The translations under genes and the position numbers were made by a program. Below the pieces are notes generated by a model. That model saw only the letters and a program-made list of their open reading frames with translations, did no database searches and was not told where the DNA came from. A stretch of 5,232 nt of DNA from JACMJP01 sp046160675 (GTDB taxonomy: Bacteria; Bacteroidota; Bacteroidia; Chitinophagales; BACL12): contig JBJXHH010000169.1 of assembly GCA_046160675.1 (NCBI GenBank), positions 1-5,232 on the forward strand. The letters run 5' to 3'. Positions 1-5,232 of the stretch are shown here, piece after piece. The first letter of the stretch is position 1. Each line of letters starts with the position of its first letter.

Positions 1-3000
1 CTTGAACTGGGGAATGTGAACTATACGGGAAATTTCACGGGTTTCATTTATGATTTTGTACTGAACGGGAGCATTCAATCTTCTGCTGGAAGTGCTTTTG
101 CTGATTTGAATTTTAAGTATGATAAAATATCAAAAACATCTTTTGTAAATGGCCAAATAACTACCGAAACATTAAAGATTGGCAAGCTTACCGGTAATGA
201 AAAAATACTTGGCGAAATTTCTGCAAATGCAAGAGTTGAAGGAACAATCCAGAATAACAAGGTAGTAGGAGATGTAAAAGCAACAGTTAACAAAATATAC
301 CTGAACGGCTATACTTACCAGGATATAACTATTGATGGTGAAGTAAATGATAAATTATTTGATGGAAAAATAAAGATCAACGACCCTAACCTGAAATTGG
401 ATTTTTCTGGAAAAGTTGATCTTAATAACGAAATTCCAACCTATGATTTTATTTCAACAGTTTATTATGCAAACCTCGGAACACTCAATTTTTACAAAAA
501 AGAAATAGAAGTTTCCCTTAAATCTAACTTGAATGTAAAGGGGCAATCGCTTGATGATATTATTGGTGATGCCACATTAAGTGAGGTAGTAATTAAAGAT
601 GGAAACACAACCTACACACTGAAATCATTAAGTATAAATGCAGGTGGAGACTCCCTGAATAAAAATCTGAGCATAAGATCCGACTTGCTCGATGCTGACT
701 TTAAAGGCAATTACTCACTTGCTAAACTTCCACTTGCCATCCAGGATATGATCACCATTTATGTGCAGGGCGGTCAAATTTCTTCCGAAGAACTTGCCAA
801 CGCACAAAACGTTGATTTTAATGTGCAGGTTAAAGATGCGAAAACACTTACGAGTATTTTCTATCCTGACATAAGTGAAATAAAAAACCTGGAAATTAAT
901 GGTGACTTGAATACTTTGAGTAAAAAGTTCTTCAGCAGGACAACCATTGAAAAATTCACATATAGTGGAATTAATTTTGACACAAGTTCAATTGAAGTTT
1001 ATACAAAAAATAATAAGCTCAATTTTTTTGCAAAGGTCACAGGAATCGAATTGTCTAACAGCCTTAAAATTCCAATAACAGTACTTGAGGGAGATTTTTC
1101 AAAAGACAGCCTGAACTATAACTTAAAGATTGGAAGAGATACTGATCCGGAACGGCTCAACTTGTATGCAGGAGCATTCATAAATGATTCCATCATTCGC
1201 CTGAATGTACTCCCCTCTGAAATTTTTCTGAATAATGAACGTTGGGAAATTCAGCCTAATAACTCACTTATGTATGATTATGAAAACCTTATTGCTGAAA
1301 ACTTTACTCTCCAACATTTTGGAAAATCTATTGGTTTAACGAGCACCCCTGATAAAGAATTCGGCACAATTCTGAAATTTCAGTTGAAGAATATATTAAT
1401 TGAAGATATTACACAGTTGTTAAAGTATAATGGAGAGTCATTGCAAGGAGTGATAAATGCCAATGTTAATATGAGTAGCAATTTTACAAAACCTAGTTTA
1501 GTTGGTAGTGGAAGTATCACAGATTTTGTTCTTAATGGAGAAAAGATTGGTAATGCGGATGTAACTGCATCCATGTTATACCCAAATGAACGATTAAATT
1601 TTAACGTCATGTTAAAAGGAGAAAATAAACTCCGGGCATTCGGGTATTATTCCACAAACAGGAATGATAGTTTATATGTGAATACTCAAATTTCAAAAAT
1701 ACCTGTAGCTGTAGCAGAACCCTTTACAAGAGGGCTTTTTTCTGAAATGCAAGGTGATCTGTCTGGAGAAATAATTGTGACAGGAACCCTGCAAAAGCCT
1801 CTAGCAAGCGGATATTCAGAGATAAAAAAAGGCGGATTAAAAGTCGATTATCTTGGTACAAACTATTTTTTCCCATATTTAAAACTCCAGATAACAGAAG
1901 ATAAAATCTCTATAATACCTACAAGTATTACTGATAAATTTTCAAATGAAGGAACAATCTCCGGAAGTGTATCTCACAAAAATTTTAGTGATTTTTATTT
2001 TAACAATCTCACTATAAATTCTGAAAAACTTCTTTTTATGGAAACATCCCGTCAACAAAACCCGGATTTCTGGGGAAAAGCTATAGGGGAAGCAAATGTT
2101 TCTATTAATGGCCCAATCGAAAATTTGAATATTCTTGTAAATGCGAAACCTATGAAAGATGAGAATGTAGAAACAATAGTGTATTTGCCCACTTTCAGTT
2201 CAGGGAATGTTTCAAAACACAACTTTATCACCTTTGTAAACAGGAATGATACCCTGGATGATACTCAGGAAGAAAGAACGATATCAGTTGTAAATTTTGA
2301 TATGTTTCTTGATATAAACCAAGATTCAAAAGTGATTATACTTTTAAATAGCGAAGAGTCGGATGTGCTTGAAGCAAAAGGGAATGGAAGATTGCACATA
2401 GAAGCAAACACAATAGATAAACTTGAAATGAATGGTACTATAACAGTTTCTGAGGGAAGTTATAACTTTTCATTCGAGAATCTTCTCACAAAAAAATTCA
2501 TACTCCGCCCAGGGGGAACCATTGAGTTTGAAAGGGACCCTTATAAAGCAGAGTTAAATCTTACGGCAATTTATAAAGCAGATAAGGTTAAAGAAACTTC
2601 TCTCACGGGTACTATTGCAGGAGTAGAGGTAAATGCAATTGTGAATGTTGAAGTCCTAATTAACATTACAGGGTTGCTGGAGTCACCTGAAATTAATTTT
2701 GATCTTTTTGTTCCAGGAAGATCTGGTAGTTATTCATTGTCTCCATTTGATCAAAAACTCTCACAAGTTTTACAAGATAAAAATGAATTAAATAAACAGG
2801 TTTTCGGGTTATTGTGGGCTGGGCAATTCCTGAGTACAGAATCTTCCGAATCTTCACAGACATCAGCCCTGCCTAGTCCGCTCCAAAGTGGTGTGAACTC
2901 TACTATGACTGAGTTTTTCACAAATCAGCTTTCTTCCCTCTTCTCTGACTGGCTATCTGAAATATTCCCTAACGCAGAACTGGATATTGGGTACAAAAAA

Positions 3001-3324
3001 ATTGAATCTGGCGAACTTGGCTCGAACCTGGAACAACGCCAACAGTTTGACGTAGCTCTTCAACAGCGCATATTCAATGACGCTGTTATAGTAAAAATTG
3101 GGGGTACATATGACTATACTCAATCCACCACTAACACCTCAAATCTGGCCGGGGATTTTGAGATTGAGTATAAAATTACCCCTGATGGCAGAGTAAGCAT
3201 AAAAGCATTCAGGCGAAAAGAATATGATGTAGTAAACTCTGAAGATGATTATAAAAACGGACTCGGTTTATTTTACACAAAAGATTTCGACACTTTGGGT
3301 GAATTATTCAGCAAGAAAGAATAA
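1..3324 (+). CDS. tamB: TamB-like translocation/assembly module protein, 5'-truncated by the window
   Basis: The reading frame is open from the first base, with no plausible initiation context, so the true start and the N-terminal membrane anchor lie upstream. About 1107 residues are visible; the GTG at nt 16 (numbered residue 1 here) is not the real start. The protein is almost entirely alternating beta-strand sequence in repeated Gly/Asn-turn modules, as in AsmA-like bridge proteins. Recognisable landmarks are the GNGRLHIEA...GTITVSEGSYNF stretch (about residues 789-815), GGTIEFERDP (833-842), the helical QVFGLLWAGQFL segment (about 928-939) followed by a Ser-rich linker, TEFFTNQLSSLFSDWLSEIF, then the terminal FDVALQQRIF...GDFEIEYKITPDGRVSIKAF...GLGLFYTKDFDTLGELF. 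These match the TamB C-terminal domain (DUF490). Family knowledge: TamB is anchored in the inner membrane, spans the periplasm, partners TamA/BamA-type proteins and serves outer-membrane protein assembly and/or phospholipid transport. No frameshift is seen; it ends with tandem TAA TAA. The family call is firm, the exact partner in this organism is inferred. Confidence 0.93.
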   Translation, partial: LELGNVNYTGNFTGFIYDFVLNGSIQSSAGSAFADLNFKYDKISKTSFVNGQITTETLKIGKLTGNEKILGEISANARVEGTIQNNKVVGDVKATVNKIYLNGYTYQDITIDGEVNDKLFDGKIKINDPNLKLDFSGKVDLNNEIPTYDFISTVYYANLGTLNFYKKEIEVSLKSNLNVKGQSLDDIIGDATLSEVVIKDGNTTYTLKSLSINAGGDSLNKNLSIRSDLLDADFKGNYSLAKLPLAIQDMITIYVQGGQISSEELANAQNVDFNVQVKDAKTLTSIFYPDISEIKNLEINGDLNTLSKKFFSRTTIEKFTYSGINFDTSSIEVYTKNNKLNFFAKVTGIELSNSLKIPITVLEGDFSKDSLNYNLKIGRDTDPERLNLYAGAFINDSIIRLNVLPSEIFLNNERWEIQPNNSLMYDYENLIAENFTLQHFGKSIGLTSTPDKEFGTILKFQLKNILIEDITQLLKYNGESLQGVINANVNMSSNFTKPSLVGSGSITDFVLNGEKIGNADVTASMLYPNERLNFNVMLKGENKLRAFGYYSTNRNDSLYVNTQISKIPVAVAEPFTRGLFSEMQGDLSGEIIVTGTLQKPLASGYSEIKKGGLKVDYLGTNYFFPYLKLQITEDKISIIPTSITDKFSNEGTISGSVSHKNFSDFYFNNLTINSEKLLFMETSRQQNPDFWGKAIGEANVSINGPIENLNILVNAKPMKDENVETIVYLPTFSSGNVSKHNFITFVNRNDTLDDTQEERTISVVNFDMFLDINQDSKVIILLNSEESDVLEAKGNGRLHIEANTIDKLEMNGTITVSEGSYNFSFENLLTKKFILRPGGTIEFERDPYKAELNLTAIYKADKVKETSLTGTIAGVEVNAIVNVEVLINITGLLESPEINFDLFVPGRSGSYSLSPFDQKLSQVLQDKNELNKQVFGLLWAGQFLSTESSESSQTSALPSPLQSGVNSTMTEFFTNQLSSLFSDWLSEIFPNAELDIGYKKIESGELGSNLEQRQQFDVALQQRIFNDAVIVKIGGTYDYTQSTTNTSNLAGDFEIEYKITPDGRVSIKAFRRKEYDVVNSEDDYKNGLGLFYTKDFDTLGELFSKKE

Positions 3325-3349
3325 TAAAAACAAGCTCGTACAGAAATTA

Positions 3350-4819
3350 TTATGCTGCCCTTCGTTTTTTAATTTTACTGTTCCACCATTTTTCAAACCT
3401 GATAATTTCATATCCACGGGGATCCCAAGCAAATTCATCTGCGGCTTTATCAAGCAGGGCAAGATGTTCTGTATTTATTGATGTAGCCTCATTAAAATCA
3501 TAAGAAGTTCTAATAAATGATTTGAGAAGTTGAAAAATTACTTTGGGTCTTGCAATGTTTTCTTTTCTCACATCACTTAATAATTTCCTAAAAGTTTCTA
3601 TCCTGTAATCCAACCAGTCAAGGTATCCCAATTCGGTAATACACATCATTTCAAGAATCTTATATCCTAACCTCCAACCTGATTTATCAGAGGTGAGTTC
3701 GGTTTGTTGCTGTAGGGTAGCTAATGCATCATCGAACTTTTTCATCAGGAAGTACAAGTTTGCTTCGTAGTATAGCCATTTTGCATTCATCAGTGGGTTG
3801 CTCTTATACAAATTCATTTCCTTCACATCCTTCAAGATGTCTGTTGCAGTTTGAAAATCACTCTGATAAAGGGATGCTATATACTTGCAATCAAGGGCAT
3901 TTAACATATTTAAGCTGCCTTTCACAAACAATCCGAGTGAAACATTGGCGTATTTAACTGCCTCGGGGTAACTTTTCAAATAAATAAAGATCATGGCAAG
4001 CTGCATATTTGCTCCTCCCAGATTATCTTTTGAATACACAATCGGGCTGTTTTTCACTAGCTTAATAAATTCTTCAGCAGATACTTTAGCTTTTTTATAA
4101 TTAGCAACAAGGTGGTTGTAGTATATCTCACTCCGTAAATACCAGAATTTAACTTGTACTGATTTACTACGTTTACTGAGTTCACGGAGTTCCGAGGTAG
4201 CTTCTTTAGATTTTTCCTTATAGTTCAGTTCTTTATTGGCAAAAAACAGATTTGGCATGTTCAGTTTTCTAAAATAATCCTGCGCTATAAATCTCTCTTT
4301 GATAATATCAAAATTTTCTAAATTGTTGTCAGCATAATACCGGTAACTGGTAAGCCCTTTCTTAAGTCCAACCTGCGTTTGAAGCAATTCATTCACCAGG
4401 ATAGATTCATTGGTCAATTCATAATGCTTGGCAAGCTTAAAGGCCTTTTTGAGTATTTCCTCAGCAAGTTGAGGTAAACCCCGAGTAATCAACAACTCAG
4501 CCTCCATGATCATAAGCCGGCATTTATATTTTGCCTCATGCGCCTTTGATGTGAAGGTTTTTGCTCCCCCTTCCCAAACCAAAACCTTAATGATATCATC
4601 CTTCAAACGCCGCTTCAGCATTGTAAAAGAAGGATCGGTTGCATTGCGCTTTAAGAGTTTTGATGCTTTAGTGTCACTGATTCCTTTATTTTTTACAAGG
4701 ATATCAAACAACCTGGATTTCAAACTGTCAGTATTCATGCGAGTTACCCTGAAAAACCGTCTTACAGCCTTTGTCTCTCTTGAATTAAGTGAAGAAATTA
4801 GTAGTGTAAGTTTTTCCAT
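3350..4819 (-). CDS. Helical TPR-like repeat protein of unknown function
   Basis: A complete 489-residue protein with ATG start and TAA stop. There is no signal peptide, no membrane segment and no catalytic motif, so it is probably cytoplasmic. Residues 1-85 form a basic helical domain (SLNSRETKAVRRFFRV..., then LKSRLFDILVKNKG and MLKRRLKDDIIKVLVWEG), resembling the N-terminal part of a family of roughly 500-residue Bacteroidota hypothetical proteins. From about residue 102 to 410 it is a series of amphipathic helix pairs. The best TPR-like units are at about 105-138, 265-300 and 343-375 (the last with W, L, Y, A and A spaced as in a TPR). The C-terminus, RFEKWWNSKIKKRRAA, is strongly basic. 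TPR-type proteins generally act as protein-binding scaffolds; the partner here is unknown. It converges on the tamB-like gene with a 25-bp gap, so the two are not co-transcribed, and it diverges from the small repeat gene across a 182-bp region. Only a weak AGG lies about 4 bases upstream of the start. Confidence 0.88.
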   Translation of the reverse strand: MEKLTLLISSLNSRETKAVRRFFRVTRMNTDSLKSRLFDILVKNKGISDTKASKLLKRNATDPSFTMLKRRLKDDIIKVLVWEGGAKTFTSKAHEAKYKCRLMIMEAELLITRGLPQLAEEILKKAFKLAKHYELTNESILVNELLQTQVGLKKGLTSYRYYADNNLENFDIIKERFIAQDYFRKLNMPNLFFANKELNYKEKSKEATSELRELSKRSKSVQVKFWYLRSEIYYNHLVANYKKAKVSAEEFIKLVKNSPIVYSKDNLGGANMQLAMIFIYLKSYPEAVKYANVSLGLFVKGSLNMLNALDCKYIASLYQSDFQTATDILKDVKEMNLYKSNPLMNAKWLYYEANLYFLMKKFDDALATLQQQTELTSDKSGWRLGYKILEMMCITELGYLDWLDYRIETFRKLLSDVRKENIARPKVIFQLLKSFIRTSYDFNEATSINTEHLALLDKAADEFAWDPRGYEIIRFEKWWNSKIKKRRAA

Positions 4820-4920
4820 GAACCTGTTTAATAAAATATCCTAAGTACTGCTATTTTTGCCGTAATTCCTATTCCACATGCAAATTTTATCAATTCCTGC
4901 AGCACTCACATAAAAATATT

Positions 4921-4938
4921 TTAACAAATATTTGTTAA
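4921..4938. promoter_or_regulatory. Perfect 18-bp palindrome, candidate operator
   Basis: TTAACAAATATTTGTTAA is a perfect dyad with no loop. Its right half contains the candidate -33 TTTG of the small gene, so a dimeric regulator bound here would compete with or position RNA polymerase. Its half-site TTGTTAA recurs in the next dyad. It lies about 100 bp upstream of the divergent TPR-like gene and could affect that gene as well. The bound factor is unknown. Confidence 0.45.
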
Positions 4939-4962
4939 TACTGAAAGTTGTTAATAACTTTC
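4931..4962 (+). promoter_or_regulatory. Candidate Bacteroidota promoter for the small repeat gene
   Basis: TTTG at 4931-4934 fits the -33 element, and TAACTTTC at 4955-4962 matches seven of eight positions of the -7 consensus TAnnTTTG, counting the two free positions. The spacer is 20 bp, within the range known for this phylum. Transcription would start near 4967-4970, giving a leader of about 32-35 bases before ATG 5002. Both elements lie inside inverted repeats, which suggests control by a DNA-binding protein. The motif is short and the region AT-rich, so a chance match is possible. Confidence 0.45.
4943..4962. promoter_or_regulatory. Near-perfect 20-bp inverted repeat, second candidate operator
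   Basis: GAAAGTTGTTAATAACTTTC pairs at nine of ten positions (the one mismatch is G4950 with T4955). It covers the candidate -7 box of the small gene. It shares the 9-mer TTGTTAATA with the neighbouring dyad (4932-4940 and 4948-4956, a 16-bp offset), and the two dyad centres are 23 bp apart. The arrangement resembles paired binding sites for one regulator. The site is AT-rich and unverified. Confidence 0.42.
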
Positions 4963-5001
4963 CCGTCACATTTATATTTTAACTGTAAAATCTTAAAGAC
5001 T

Positions 5002-5214
5002 ATGGCAATTCTTTATGCATTACTAATGGCCTTAGGCCTAATCTCCCGGAACCCATCAACAAGTAACGATTATGAAAACGCTGGATTAGGCAATGGAGGT
5101 GGCGCAAGCAGCATCACCAATGGTTGGGATTGGACCGATAACCAGAGGAAAAACGGCTGGGATTGGACTGATAACCAGAAGAAAAACGGTTGGGATTGGA
5201 CTGATAACCAGTAG
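5002..5214 (+). CDS. Small protein with three tandem NGWDWTDNQ repeats (possible peptide precursor)
   Basis: A 70-residue complete frame, ATG to TAG; I do not recognise its family. Residues 2-14 (AILYALLMALGLI) form a short hydrophobic segment, followed by a polar spacer (SRNPSTSNDYENAG) and a Gly-rich stretch (28-34, GLGNGGG). Three copies of NGWDWTDNQ follow at residues 40-48, 51-59 and 62-70, joined by RK (49-50) and KK (60-61). Six Trp occur in 70 residues and there is no Cys, hence no lipobox. The copies are identical in protein but vary in DNA only at silent third positions, which supports real translation. ATG 5002 is chosen because it lies about 40 bases after a promoter candidate and after the A-rich stretch CTTAAAGACT. 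An in-frame TTG at 4948 would overlap the -7 element. It could be an exported structural peptide, a multi-core modified-peptide precursor, or a signalling peptide; no processing enzyme is visible in the window. Existence as a gene is likely, function unknown. Confidence 0.72.
   Translation: MAILYALLMALGLISRNPSTSNDYENAGLGNGGGASSITNGWDWTDNQRKNGWDWTDNQKKNGWDWTDNQ
5119..5211 (+). repeat. Coding tandem repeat, 33-bp period, 2.8 copies
   Basis: The units are 5119-5151, 5152-5184 and 5185-5211 (the last is 27 bp and is followed directly by TAG). Units 1 and 2 differ at four of 33 positions, units 2 and 3 at one of 27. Within the 27-bp cores the three variable sites are all silent third positions (AAT/AAC, GGT/GGC, ACC/ACT). 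The only amino-acid change between units is Arg to Lys in the linker (AGG/AAG). The period is a multiple of three, so unit gain or loss keeps the reading frame. Confidence 0.95.
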
Positions 5215-5215
5215 T

Positions 5216-5232
5216 TAAAACCAGGCGTTTTA
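5216..5232 (+). terminator. Possible start of a terminator hairpin, cut by the window edge
   Basis: TAAAAC (5216-5221) is complementary to GTTTTA (5227-5232) around the loop CAGGC, beginning one base after the TAG stop. A terminator for the small gene would be expected here. The stem is short, holds only one G-C pair, and the window ends at its last base, so any T-tract or a larger stem using CAGGC cannot be seen. Confidence 0.25.

Noticed and set aside
3325..3349. Possible bidirectional terminator between the convergent genes
   Set aside because: The ACAAGCTCGT stretch is a loop-free imperfect dyad and cannot form a proper hairpin. The T-run on the minus strand is not preceded by a GC-rich stem.
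4506..4844. Open frame on the + strand antisense to the start of the TPR-like gene
   Set aside because: It lies almost wholly within the opposite-strand coding region, has no recognisable domain, and is explained as a shadow of the 489-residue gene.
4852..4859. TATTTTTG on the + strand, a full match to the TAnnTTTG -7 consensus
   Set aside because: No TTTG lies at a suitable distance upstream (only GTTTA near 4826-4830), and it would give a leader of about 140 bases through both dyads. The 4931-4962 candidate fits the small gene better.
4864..4898. Direct repeat AATTCCT at 4864-4870 and 4892-4898
   Set aside because: A 7-mer pair in AT-rich DNA is expected by chance, and it lines up with no promoter element.
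5083..5106. Double-glycine leader cleavage site in GLGNGGGA
   Set aside because: The Gly run is present, but the conserved leader pattern upstream of a true GG site (LSxxEL-type) is not, and the hydrophobic N-terminus is unlike such leaders.
5128..5211. Calcium-binding repeat (DxDxDG or thrombospondin type 3-like)
   Set aside because: The D-W-T-D-N spacing does not match those loops: the required acidic ladder and Cys/Gly positions are absent.
5119..5211. CRISPR-like repeat array
   Set aside because: The 33-bp units are directly contiguous with no spacers, in a multiple-of-three period inside a reading frame, so this is a coding repeat.

Overview
The window looks like chromosomal DNA of a Bacteroidota (Bacteroidetes) bacterium. 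The DNA is AT-rich, the start regions lack strong Shine-Dalgarno sequences, one promoter candidate fits the -33 TTTG / -7 TAnnTTTG pattern of this phylum, and the large gene is a Bacteroidota-style TamB protein. This assignment is inferred from family resemblance, not from a database search.

Layout: nt 1-3324 (+) is the 3' part of a tamB-like gene, cut by the left window edge, encoding a beta-rich, AsmA-like envelope protein. It converges across a 25-bp gap on a 489-residue gene (3350-4819, -) for an all-helical, TPR-like protein of unknown function. A 182-bp divergent intergenic region (4820-5001) follows. It carries two adjacent inverted repeats (4921-4938 perfect; 4943-4962 with 9 of 10 pairs) that overlap the best promoter candidate. 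Downstream on the + strand is a complete 70-codon small gene (5002-5214): a short hydrophobic N-terminus, an Asn/Ser/Gly-rich spacer, and three tandem copies of the 9-mer NGWDWTDNQ separated by dibasic RK and KK linkers. A small inverted repeat runs into the right window edge.

The first two genes are ordinary Bacteroidota genes and nothing shows that they work with the small gene. The small repeat gene and its dyad-rich promoter are the unusual part. The three 9-mers are identical in protein but differ in DNA only at silent third positions. The last copy ends exactly where a linker would begin. This suggests a secreted or processed repeat peptide, possibly a multi-core precursor, but no modifying enzyme, protease or transporter lies inside the window, so the function is open.
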